Source of the DNA: Methanobrevibacter sp.
Lineage (GTDB): Archaea > Methanobacteriota > Methanobacteria > Methanobacteriales > Methanobacteriaceae
Direction: 5' to 3'
DNA length: 16,775 nt
Assembly (NCBI GenBank): GCA_009777005.1
Contig: WRMT01000021.1
Location: 1-16,775, forward strand
Positions within the stretch are counted from its first letter, which is position 1; every line of letters begins with the position of its first letter. The notes under the pieces were generated by a model. That model was not told the DNA's origin. It saw only the letters and a list, made by a program, of their open reading frames with translations, and searched no databases. A program made the position numbers and the translations under genes. Below are positions 7,387 through 14,231 of this stretch, piece after piece.

Positions 7387-7417
7387 TTTGTCACCAATTT
7401 TTACTTAAACCTAAACT

Positions 7418-7462
7418 ATTAAGTATTTTCTGATTTTTTTATAACCATTAAGTATATATACT
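7418..7462 (-). promoter_or_regulatory. mtd promoter: TATA box plus repeated ATACTTAAT
   Basis: On the - strand AGTATATATACTT (7462-7450) is a symmetric TATA box preceded by GAAACT, a BRE-like element, giving a start near 7425-7430. ATACTTAAT occurs twice in the same orientation, at 7455-7447 (box edge) and 7426-7418 (near the start), 29 bp apart, about three helical turns. It may be an operator pair. Confidence 0.55.
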
Positions 7463-7956
7463 AGTTTCAAAAGTTTTAGCTATTTCTTTAAAAAAAACAA
7501 TAGCTAGGGACTAAGTCTTAAATAGATATTTAAATAAATTAATGTAAAATATTTATTAAATTATTTTCTATTTAAAATTCATACTTAACTTATTTCTAAT
7601 ATTAGTACTTAAAGTAAATAAATATGTTCTAAGAATTTATATAAACTATATTTCTAGTTATAAGATAAAAATATTTCTAAAAATCAAAAAAGTTATTCAT
7701 TTTATTTAGAAAAATTTTAAAAATAATTTCTTGTATTTAGCTATTTTTAAAGAAAAAGATTATTCTAATTAATTTTATAAAAAAAAGTAATTTTAAAAAG
7801 TATAATGAATAATTCTTAATAAATTTAATTTATTATCAATATTTTTCAGTATTATGAATCAAATTAAAAATCTAAATATTAACTATTAAATTATACTGTA
7901 ATTATAGGATAATATATGAAATTAAAAAGTTAATTCTTTTTTTAAAAGATTATTCT
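7463..7956. other. gene-free AT-rich spacer upstream of mtd
   Basis: Nothing coding is visible on either strand. A TGTAAAATAT half-site resembling the ferredoxin dyad arm occurs near 7543-7552, and TAGCTA occurs three times. No repeat or fold of note was found before the short repeats at 7957. Confidence 0.4.
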
Positions 7957-8045
7957 AGACATAAGTTTCAAGTGTATTAAAAAATTCTTAGACTTATATT
8001 TCAAGTGTAAAAATCTTTATTAACAAGACATATATTTCAAGTGTA
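7957..8045. repeat. three spaced 20-bp repeats (iteron-like)
   Basis: AGACATAAGTTTCAAGTGTA (7957-7976), AGACTTATATTTCAAGTGTA (7990-8009) and AGACATATATTTCAAGTGTA (8026-8045) share a strict TTTCAAGTGTA core. Spacers are 13 and 16 bp, so the period is 33-36 bp, or roughly three helical turns. They lie just beyond the 3' end of the GT-B gene. Function unknown. Confidence 0.85.
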
Positions 8046-8049
8046 TTGG

Positions 8050-8078
8050 CTCAAAAAAAATTGCAATTTTTATTTGAG
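8050..8078 (-). terminator. hairpin downstream of the GT-B gene, possible terminator
   Basis: CTCAAA and TTTGAG close a stem that continues through A/T pairs to the central TTGCAA, with one bulged base. On the - strand the 3' arm contains eight U. It lies 34 bases after the stop codon. No U-run follows the stem, so the role is tentative. Confidence 0.45.
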
Positions 8079-8111
8079 AAATCTTGGAAATTTTTAAATA
8101 AAGGTGATACC

Positions 8112-9431
8112 TCATCGAAATTCTGATCTCTTTTTCCAAATAGCTTTCATACTTTTGAATCTGTTTTTTTTTGATTTAAAATCAAAGTTATTTATTATGT
8201 TAATAATTTTTTCAATAGCTACTTGACTATCTATAACAAGATCTCCTTGAGGTTTATTTAAATTAGCTAAGTTATTTATTTTATCTGGAATCTCGTTGAT
8301 TTCAAGAATCGGGATTTTTAAGTTATTTGCTAAATCTACACTACCATGAACTTTATGAAATCCAGCTATTTTTATTGAAGGAATCTTTAAAACTCCTGTT
8401 TCAATGGTCATTCCCATTCCTGCTCCAAAAACAATAGCTTTGGAAACACTCATTAAACTTAAGATATCAGAAAAGCCTTCTAATACCATTATTTTTTGTA
8501 ATTTAGATATATGATTAGTTGGCTCATTAGCTGTATTTATAAAATTTTTAAGATCTTCTTTTTTTAATGTTGAAGTTTTTGAATCTCTAGAAGAAGTTAT
8601 TAAATTTTCAATATATTCTTTTTTAAATCTATATGGAGCTATAAGAATAGGAAAATCAATCTTATTAATAGCTAATATTAAATCATTTAAATCAGCTTCC
8701 TTTAAATCTCCGCCTAAAACAAATAAAATAAAATTATTAAAATCGTTTTTATCAATATTCCATTCTTTAAAAATTTCATCTTTGGTTTTTAATTTTCCAT
8801 TAGTTATATAATCATGAACATAGCTAGCCATTGGATAGCCACCTATGTTTTTAATATTAATAATACCATAGCTATTTTTTAAATAAGATTCATACTTTTT
8901 AGATGGAACAGTAATAAGGTCTGCAAAAGAAATTAGCTCGATTGGATTGTAAATATCCTGTTCAATGTGTAAAACTGGAATTTTTAGGAAATTAGCTGCA
9001 GCTATTGATTTTCTAACATCACCAGCATTTCCACAGCTAATTAAAAGATCAATATGCTTTCCTCTAAGAGCCTTAATAGCTTTTATAATATCTTTAAAAA
9101 TTAAATAAGCTAATTTAAAATTATTTTTTTTAGTTTTTCCACTACTGCGACCTTTTCCTATGGAAAATATTTCATTTACATAAGGTTTTAAAATTTGTTC
9201 TGTGCCTTCACCATGACTTAAAGCTACAATATTAGTTTTACTCTTGTGAAGCTGATTATTTGACTCTAATTCTTTTAATTTTTCTATAATTGGAATAAGT
9301 GTTTTGGCAGGAGCAAGTTCGCATGCAATAGCTATGTTAGCTATGTTACCTATGTTAGATATGTTAGCTATGTTATCTTCGTCAGCTAAATTAGCTAAAT
9401 TAGCTATGTTAAATTCTTCTTTTTTAGTCAT
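8112..9431 (-). CDS. GT-B fold glycosyltransferase/epimerase-like protein (MurG/lipid-A-disaccharide-synthase-like) with NIA-repeat N-terminus
   Basis: Probable cytosolic or membrane-peripheral sugar transferase, or a UDP-GlcNAc 2-epimerase-like enzyme. The first Rossmann strand is IAIACELAPAKTLIPIIEKL (33-52), followed by the N-domain motifs SCGNAGDVRKS (132-142) and VLHIEQDIYNP (153-163). The C-domain carries FVLGGDL (237-243) and a GT28-like nucleotide-sugar loop, FGAGMGMTIETGVLKIPS (335-352). Residues 8-34 are nine tripeptides (NIA, NLA, NIS, NIG, DED) encoded by a 9-bp minisatellite; they run straight into the first strand, so the ancestral start was probably close to residue 32. GAGGA with a 4-nt spacer supports the ATG at 9431. 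It follows the polymerase gene by 15 bp, so the two are cotranscribed. The exact reaction is not assignable from sequence. Confidence 0.75.
   Translation of the reverse strand: MTKKEEFNIANLANLADEDNIANISNIGNIANIAIACELAPAKTLIPIIEKLKELESNNQLHKSKTNIVALSHGEGTEQILKPYVNEIFSIGKGRSSGKTKKNNFKLAYLIFKDIIKAIKALRGKHIDLLISCGNAGDVRKSIAAANFLKIPVLHIEQDIYNPIELISFADLITVPSKKYESYLKNSYGIINIKNIGGYPMASYVHDYITNGKLKTKDEIFKEWNIDKNDFNNFILFVLGGDLKEADLNDLILAINKIDFPILIAPYRFKKEYIENLITSSRDSKTSTLKKEDLKNFINTANEPTNHISKLQKIMVLEGFSDILSLMSVSKAIVFGAGMGMTIETGVLKIPSIKIAGFHKVHGSVDLANNLKIPILEINEIPDKINNLANLNKPQGDLVIDSQVAIEKIINIINNFDFKSKKNRFKSMKAIWKKRSEFR
9331..9411 (-). repeat. in-frame 9-bp minisatellite (nine units)
   Basis: Nine consecutive 9-bp units, read on the + strand as GCTATGTTA (four exact copies), GCTAAATTA (two), CCTATGTTA, GATATGTTA and the diverged TCTTCGTCA. 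They encode residues 8-34 of the GT-B protein. Near-identical units indicate recent expansion by slippage; length change keeps the frame. Confidence 0.95.
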
Positions 9432-9446
9432 TTTATCCTCATTCTT

Positions 9447-10604
9447 CTAAGGCAACTTTAGTTTGTAAAAATAGTATATTATTGCAAAAATTCCAATTAA
9501 ATAAAAAATCCAAACCACAATATCTGTAGGACCTGTTTCAATCCAAACAATAGTTTGAGCTAGTATTATTGCATATAATCCTGTAGCTATTCCTTTTAAA
9601 TATTTTTGTAATAAGTGAAGTAATTTTAAAATAAAACCTATAGTAAACATTTGAATAGCCATAGCTAAAAGTCCAAAGTCTAAAATAGCTGGACCAAAAA
9701 TTGTGGAAGTAATGGCATGGCTTTTTCCAATTACAACCTCACCAACTAAAACCCTTGGATTAACAGATTCAAAAAACCCAGTTAATGTGTAATAAAATAA
9801 ACTCCCATTAGTAGAGCCCTGAAGATAAGTAGCTCTATCCAATATATTTAGAGTAAATCCCGCCCTATAGGATATTAAATCAATTGGATTAAGTCTCCAT
9901 TGTTGCCATTCAATTGATTTAGTAGCTATAAATCCTATAGCTGTGAGTAAAATAGCTATTAGAATAAAGAAAAATATGTTATGTTTCATTTCAAAATTTC
10001 TTGTATAGTATAAAGTTACAAAAACACTTAATAAAATAGTAATTGGTGTTGTTCTATATCCTGTAAGAGTGAAAAGTGAAAGCCCAATGAGAAGAAAGAG
10101 ATAATGAGATTTTCTTTTGAACTTTGCAAGTAATAAGTTTATTCCTAAAAGGAAAAAAATATATGAAAACAGCCATATTCTTGTAGCAGCATTTCCTTTT
10201 AAAACCCCACTAAAAAGAGGAATTCCTCCTAAAATAAATAAATTAGCTATTTGAAGAATAATTCCAATGGATACAATAGCTACTAAAATTAGCTCTAGAA
10301 TATCATAATGTTCAAATAATTTAATATCATTTAATTTTTCCTCTTTAATATTTTCAAGAATTTTAATCTTATTTTTAACTATTTTAGATATTTTTGACAA
10401 TACTTTTGGAAAAAAGGTTCCTAATTTAAAAAATATTATCCCAATAGTTATGAAAATATACACTTGAAATGAAGGAGGATGTAGTTCTTTTGAAAAATAT
10501 AGTATTGGAATTGCTATAGCTATGAATAAAAAAATCAAAAAAACAATTATATTAGGATTAAAAATGTCAATTCTTATAGATTTTAGATTACTTTTTAAAT
10601 TCAA
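9447..10604 (-). CDS. Wzy-like oligosaccharide repeat-unit polymerase (multi-pass membrane protein), TTG start
   Basis: 385 residues with about ten hydrophobic segments (for example 19-37, 47-63, 103-125, 140-160, 166-184, 210-228, 305-330, 340-355, 362-382). A large loop lies at roughly 229-300, bearing WRLNPIDLISYRAGFTLNILD. This layout, with the GYRTTPI segment (about 181-187) and a late extracytoplasmic loop, resembles the O-antigen/oligosaccharide repeat-unit polymerase families that join lipid-linked units outside the membrane. The start is TTG at 10604-10602: AGGTGATC, an eight-base match to the expected anti-SD, ends 5 nt upstream, and no ATG follows before the first membrane segment. 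It is first of a two-gene unit with the GT-B gene 15 bp downstream. Surface glycan or pseudomurein assembly is inferred; family confidence is moderate. Confidence 0.72.
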   Translation of the reverse strand: MNLKSNLKSIRIDIFNPNIIVFLIFLFIAIAIPILYFSKELHPPSFQVYIFITIGIIFFKLGTFFPKVLSKISKIVKNKIKILENIKEEKLNDIKLFEHYDILELILVAIVSIGIILQIANLFILGGIPLFSGVLKGNAATRIWLFSYIFFLLGINLLLAKFKRKSHYLFLLIGLSLFTLTGYRTTPITILLSVFVTLYYTRNFEMKHNIFFFILIAILLTAIGFIATKSIEWQQWRLNPIDLISYRAGFTLNILDRATYLQGSTNGSLFYYTLTGFFESVNPRVLVGEVVIGKSHAITSTIFGPAILDFGLLAMAIQMFTIGFILKLLHLLQKYLKGIATGLYAIILAQTIVWIETGPTDIVVWIFYLIGIFAIIYYFYKLKLP

Positions 10605-10836
10605 ATATAGATCACCTTTATTTCAATTAAATAAAATAGATTTCACATTATTGCTTTTCTTTTTCTTTCAATTTATTATTTTATTAAAATTTAATTTAAA
10701 TTACATTTCTTATTCCTTATTTACTTCTTATCTATTTTAATATTTTATATTTAATTAAAAATTATCTTAAGTTTATTAAATAAAATGAGAAATTATAGCT
10801 ATTATTTTATTATTAATAAATAATTTTATAATAAAT
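10605..10836. other. AT-rich upstream region of the polymerase/GT-B unit
   Basis: Carries the strong SD (10610-10617 on the - strand) and several TATA-like runs, such as TTAAATATAAAATATT near 10740-10755 on the - strand, none clearly best. A + strand open frame here overlaps the polymerase gene and looks spurious. Confidence 0.4.
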
Positions 10837-10882
10837 AAGAAAGAGAGAGAAAGAGAAAGAAAGAGAGATAGAGAAAGAAAGA
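10837..10882 (+). repeat. 46-nt homopurine GA-rich tract
   Basis: A run of A and G only, broken by a single T at 10869, built from GAGA and GAAA units. It is the only such tract in the window and stands out against the A/T background. Polypurine tracts of this kind can adopt triplex (H-DNA) structures. It lies between the polymerase promoter region and the adhesin terminator; on the - strand it is a C/U-rich run that could also help end transcription. Confidence 0.85.
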
Positions 10883-10965
10883 CTTTATATTCCATTAATT
10901 AGGAATACTTCAAGAGAAAATAAATTTTACTAAAAAAAATAATGGGAATTGTAAAAATTATGTTT

Positions 10966-11007
10966 GAAAATTAAAAAAGAATAAAAAGTAAAATCTTACT
11001 TTTTATT
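10966..11007 (-). terminator. intrinsic terminator of the first adhesin-like gene
   Basis: AATAAAAAGTAA (10980-10991) and TTACTTTTTATT (10996-11007) form a perfect 12-bp stem around a 4-nt loop. On the - strand it is followed by CTTTTTTAATTTTC. It begins 13 bases after the stop codon. Confidence 0.85.
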
Positions 11008-11020
11008 TTTTACTTGGAAC

Positions 11021-12403
11021 CTAAAAAAATACCTTTTTTAGGAGGTTGGAAAGAATAGTGCTAAAAAGTGAAACTTTCACATTTTCACCATTCTCATTTA
11101 CAATGATTTTTCCAAGATGTGATTGACATTTAAAGACTATAGGCAAGTTAACAGAAACATCATTTCCATGAAAGTTGTATATATTGTAAGAATCAGTTTT
11201 AGCTGTGTTTTTAGTAAATACACAAAGAGTAGATTTTAAATTATCTCCATGTTCATTAAAAATAGCTCCACCAGAATTACCTGCACTATTAAAAGTAAAT
11301 AAACATCCAGAAAAAGTAGCTTTATCACCATGGAAAGTATATACTGCACCACCAAAATTACCTGCATGATTCTTATTGAAGTTACAAAGAGTTACTTTTA
11401 AATCATCACCGTGTTCGTTGAAAATAGCTCCACCTGAATTGTCTGCACTATTAGAATCAAATGTAGTACTAGTTAAACTGACTCTATCACCATGAAAAGT
11501 ATAAAAAGCCCCAGCTGAGTTCTTAGCAGTATTTTTATTAAAGTTACAAAGATTTATTTTGAAATCATCTCCATGTTCATTGAAAACAGCACCACCAGAA
11601 TTTTCAGCTTCATTTTGAGTAAATTTACTAGTGAAAATAGTACATTTATCACCATGGAAATTATATACAGCACCACCAGAATTTTTAGCTACATTTTTAG
11701 TGAAGTAAGAACAGTCTATAGATAATAAACCTCCGTGTTCATTAAAAATAGCTCCACCAGAATTTTCAGCACGATTATCATCAAAAGTAGAGGACAATAC
11801 ATTAAAATTGTAGCCATAGAAATTATAAATTCCTCCACCAAATAAAGCAGAATTGCTTTTGAAAGTAGAAGATTTTACTTTAAAATTGCTTCCTCTATCA
11901 TTAAAAATAGCTCCCCCTTGTTTAGTAGCTAGATTATTTTCAAATACACATTCCTTTATAAGAACCGTGCCACCTTGATTATAGATAGCTCCCCCACTAT
12001 CAGAAGTTGCACCATTTAAAAACATTATATTATAAAAACTAACTGTACAGTCTGGAAGAATAGTAAAAATTCTTCCTTGGAATTCTCCGTCAATTTTTGT
12101 CGGTTGTTTATTATTTTTACCAATAAAAGTCAAATTTTTATCAATAATAATATTCCTATTTTCTTCTCCTTTAAAAATTCCAGTAGACAAATAAATAGTG
12201 TCACCAGAATTAGCTGTTGTAGTTACATTTAAAAGTGATTGCTTTTCTTTATTTTCGGTTTGACCAGAATTAATATCATTACCATTAGTGGCAACATAAT
12301 AATTAGCAGCTGAAACCGAAGATATGATTACAGTCATAAAAACTAAAGTCAGGACAAATATTAACAAAGCATATTTTTTTTTATTTGTACCCTTTAAATT
12401 CAT
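11021..12403 (-). CDS. secreted adhesin-like protein, right-handed beta-helix with Pmp-type repeats (paralogue 1)
   Basis: About 460 residues. A Lys-rich N-terminus and a hydrophobic stretch ending VSA (about residue 32) form a Sec signal peptide, cleaved before ANYYVATNGND. After a beta-helix cap region, about 11 coils of about 27 residues follow (roughly 136-440), each with GGA(I/V)(F/Y)N and FxxNxAxNS. This is the Chlamydia Pmp-like repeat of Methanobrevibacter adhesin-like proteins. Coils alternate between FNEHGDD and Y(N/T)FHGDK/R types. No C-terminal membrane anchor, Ig-like domain or pseudomurein-binding repeat is visible, so attachment to the wall is unclear. I chose the ATG at 12403 because AGGTG lies 6 nt upstream; the in-frame GTG at 12412 overlaps that site. 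It is 168 bp downstream of its paralogue and has its own terminator. Confidence 0.88.
   Translation of the reverse strand: MNLKGTNKKKYALLIFVLTLVFMTVIISSVSAANYYVATNGNDINSGQTENKEKQSLLNVTTTANSGDTIYLSTGIFKGEENRNIIIDKNLTFIGKNNKQPTKIDGEFQGRIFTILPDCTVSFYNIMFLNGATSDSGGAIYNQGGTVLIKECVFENNLATKQGGAIFNDRGSNFKVKSSTFKSNSALFGGGIYNFYGYNFNVLSSTFDDNRAENSGGAIFNEHGGLLSIDCSYFTKNVAKNSGGAVYNFHGDKCTIFTSKFTQNEAENSGGAVFNEHGDDFKINLCNFNKNTAKNSAGAFYTFHGDRVSLTSTTFDSNSADNSGGAIFNEHGDDLKVTLCNFNKNHAGNFGGAVYTFHGDKATFSGCLFTFNSAGNSGGAIFNEHGDNLKSTLCVFTKNTAKTDSYNIYNFHGNDVSVNLPIVFKCQSHLGKIIVNENGENVKVSLFSTILSNLLKKVFF
11110..11998 (-). repeat. ~81-bp coding repeats of adhesin-like protein 1
   Basis: About 11 tandem units of about 27 codons. 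Adjacent units differ (FNEHG versus YNFHG/YTFHG), while units two apart are more alike, so the effective duplication unit is about 162 bp. The units nearest the N-terminus and the last two are the most diverged, which fits internal expansion. Confidence 0.85.
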
Positions 12404-12461
12404 TTTCAGCACCTATTTTTGATTTATTATTATATTAAATATTTTTAGTCAAAGGTTTATT

Positions 12462-12471
12462 CATTTATAAA
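12462..12471 (-). promoter_or_regulatory. candidate TATA box of adhesin-like gene 1
   Basis: TTTATAAAT on the - strand, about 60 bases before the ATG at 12403, predicts a leader near 35-40 nt containing AGGTG. A promoter between the paralogues implies separate transcription, but read-through from the upstream gene is possible because no strong terminator is seen there. Confidence 0.35.
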
Positions 12472-12571
12472 AAAAATTAAGTCATAAATATCAGTTAATT
12501 TAAAACTAAATACTCATGACCATGATTAAAAATTTTGTTTATAATTAAACCTTAAACTTTGATTCCAATTA

Positions 12572-13822
12572 TTAAACAAAATCAACAGTTATTTCATCAG
12601 GTATAGTAGTATGAATACCATTTAAAACTGATTCCTGATCATTTAATAGTTCAATTTTAACTTCACGAGACCATTCATTGAATAAAAATTCTCCTGCACC
12701 CCATTCAGCAACATTGTCGGTTAATGTAGGTAAAATTATTGTAGTTCTGACTCCATGGAAGTTGTATAAAACTGCTCCATATCGGGCAATGTTTTTAATG
12801 AATTCACATGTATTGATGATAAGATCATCACCATGTTCATTAAAAATAGCTCCACCAAAACTAGCTTTATTTTCAGAAAAAGTATTAAAAGATAAAGTGA
12901 TTCTATCTCCATGGAATGTGTCAATAGCACCACCGTAAATTGCAGCAATATTTCCTATAAATTCAGATTTAGTTACAGTAAAATCATCACCATGTTCATT
13001 AAAAATAGCTCCACCAGAAGTCCTGACAGCTTCGTTAGATGCGAATACACTATTAGTTACAGTAACTCTATCTGCATGAAATGTGTAAAAAGCTCCACCA
13101 GAGTTTTCAGCCGTGTTTTCAGTAAATTCACACAATTTTACTTTAAAATCATGCCCATGTTCATTAAAAACAGCACCACCAGCATTACCTGCATAGTTAT
13201 TTAAGAATTGAGATAAAATAATTGTGAATTTATCTCCATAAAAATTATAAACAGCACCACCGCTACCTAATGCAGCGTTATCTTTAAATATAGAGTTTTC
13301 TATTTTAAGACCATATCCCCATTCATTGAAAATAGCTCCACCACTATTATAAGCAATATTTCCTTCAAAAACACATTCATTAATTGTTAAAGATCCGCCT
13401 TTATTATAGATAGCTCCACCATTATTAGAATTTCCCCCTATAAATGTAATATTTATAAAACTTACAGTATGATCAGGGAGGATAGTAAACATTCTTCCCT
13501 CTCCCTCAACAAGTATAATTGTAGTATCTTTATTTTCCCCTACATAAGTTAAACTTTTGTTAATCGTTATTTCTCGATTTTTTAAACCTTCATATAATCC
13601 ATTGGATAAGTAAATTGTGTCTCCTGAAATAGCTTCATTAGTTACATTACTAATGGATTCTTTAGAAGTAGAAATACTTAAACCATCATCATCATCATTT
13701 CCATAAGGACTAATATAATAGTCAGTTGCAGATACAGTAGACATTACTACCATCATTGCGACAAAAACTAAAATAGCAGTAGCTACTAAGGAATATCTAC
13801 TTTTATGAGTAGTCATTTTCAT
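12572..13822 (-). CDS. secreted adhesin-like protein, right-handed beta-helix with Pmp-type repeats (paralogue 2)
   Basis: 416 residues. The signal peptide runs to about residue 32 (TVSA, cleaved before TDYY). The cap region GDTIYLSNGLYEG, ITINKSLTYVGEN and MFTILPDHTVSFINITF is closely shared with paralogue 1, showing gene duplication. About ten coils of 26-28 residues start at about 135, 161, 188, 215, 242, 270, 297, 323, 349 and 375. As in paralogue 1, FNE(H/W)G coils alternate with (Y/D)(N/T)FHGDK/R coils. It ends in a non-repetitive acidic tail without a membrane anchor. GGAG 7 nt before the ATG at 13822 fixes the start. Likely a released or non-covalently bound surface protein; binding partner unknown. 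Confidence 0.88.
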   Translation of the reverse strand: MKMTTHKSRYSLVATAILVFVAMMVVMSTVSATDYYISPYGNDDDDGLSISTSKESISNVTNEAISGDTIYLSNGLYEGLKNREITINKSLTYVGENKDTTIILVEGEGRMFTILPDHTVSFINITFIGGNSNNGGAIYNKGGSLTINECVFEGNIAYNSGGAIFNEWGYGLKIENSIFKDNAALGSGGAVYNFYGDKFTIILSQFLNNYAGNAGGAVFNEHGHDFKVKLCEFTENTAENSGGAFYTFHADRVTVTNSVFASNEAVRTSGGAIFNEHGDDFTVTKSEFIGNIAAIYGGAIDTFHGDRITLSFNTFSENKASFGGAIFNEHGDDLIINTCEFIKNIARYGAVLYNFHGVRTTIILPTLTDNVAEWGAGEFLFNEWSREVKIELLNDQESVLNGIHTTIPDEITVDFV

Positions 13823-13856
13823 TTTTTTTCTCCTTTAAATTATTTCATTTTTTAAA

Positions 13857-13874
13857 AAGCAAGTATTTAATTAA
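13857..13874 (-). promoter_or_regulatory. promoter region of adhesin-like gene 2 with AAATACTTGC motif
   Basis: On the - strand GGTTTAATTAAATACTTGC combines a TATA-like TTTAATTAAATA with an AAATACTTGC motif about 40 nt before the ATG. The same 14-bp motif (AATTAAATACTTGC) occurs inverted at 13943-13956, and its core again at 14166-14176, suggesting protein binding sites. Confidence 0.4.
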
Positions 13875-13945
13875 ACCATTACTAAGTGAATATTCGTTTT
13901 TTTTATTTTCATGCTAAAATGTTAGTACAAAAACACTCGGAAAAT

Positions 13946-14176
13946 TAAATACTTGCCTTAAAATTAAACAGTTTATTTGTTTTTATTGATAAAAACCCAT
14001 AAAATATGATATTTTTGAAAGATAAGTTTTTATTTCTTCAAAGTTCAAAGACTACAAATTTTCATCAAACCTTTAAAAACAATATCTTCAAAGTTCAAAG
14101 ACTACAAATTTTCATCAAACCTTTAAAAATAATATCTTCAAAGTTCAAAGACTTCTAATTTTAAGGCAAGTATTTA
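13946..14176. repeat. 21-bp perfect inverted repeats bounding a 231-bp element
   Basis: The arms at 13946-13966 and 14156-14176 are exact reverse complements (left arm begins TAAATACTTGCCTTAAAATT). The interior contains most of a 50-bp tandem repeat array. The element lies entirely in the spacer between adhesin-like gene 2 and the GT2 gene. Size and terminal repeats resemble a MITE, but no target-site duplication is evident. Confidence 0.85.
14035..14156. repeat. 50-bp tandem repeat, about 2.4 copies
   Basis: Units at 14035-14084 and 14085-14134 are nearly identical (one C/T difference at 14080/14130). A third copy, CTTCAAAGTTCAAAGACT, breaks off at about 14153, where the right inverted-repeat arm starts. 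Each unit holds the internal doublet CAAAGTTCAAAGACT. Copies abut directly, so this is not a CRISPR array. Confidence 0.92.
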
Positions 14177-14231
14177 CTTGAATATTTTACTCATTTTTTT
14201 TATTTTTTCATGATAGCTATGAATAAACTAA

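Noticed and set aside
6980..7408. 142-codon + strand open frame opposite mtd
   Set aside because: It is an antisense shadow of the conserved, less AT-rich mtd gene; the low stop density reflects mtd codon use.
7957..8045. CRISPR array from spaced 20-bp repeats
   Set aside because: Spacers are only 13 and 16 bp, the repeats are not identical and there are no cas genes.
10522..10740. 72-codon + strand open frame rich in Phe and Leu
   Set aside because: It overlaps the polymerase start and SD in antisense and is low-complexity.
12678..13204. several open frames on both strands inside adhesin-like gene 2
   Set aside because: They are shadows of the repeated coding sequence; none has a signal peptide or a ribosome binding site, and they mirror the 81-bp periodicity.
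14035..14156. CRISPR array from 50-bp units
   Set aside because: Copies abut directly and are identical over the whole period, so there are no unique spacers.
13946..14176. insertion sequence
   Set aside because: At 231 bp with no transposase frame and no clear target duplication it can at most be a non-autonomous element.
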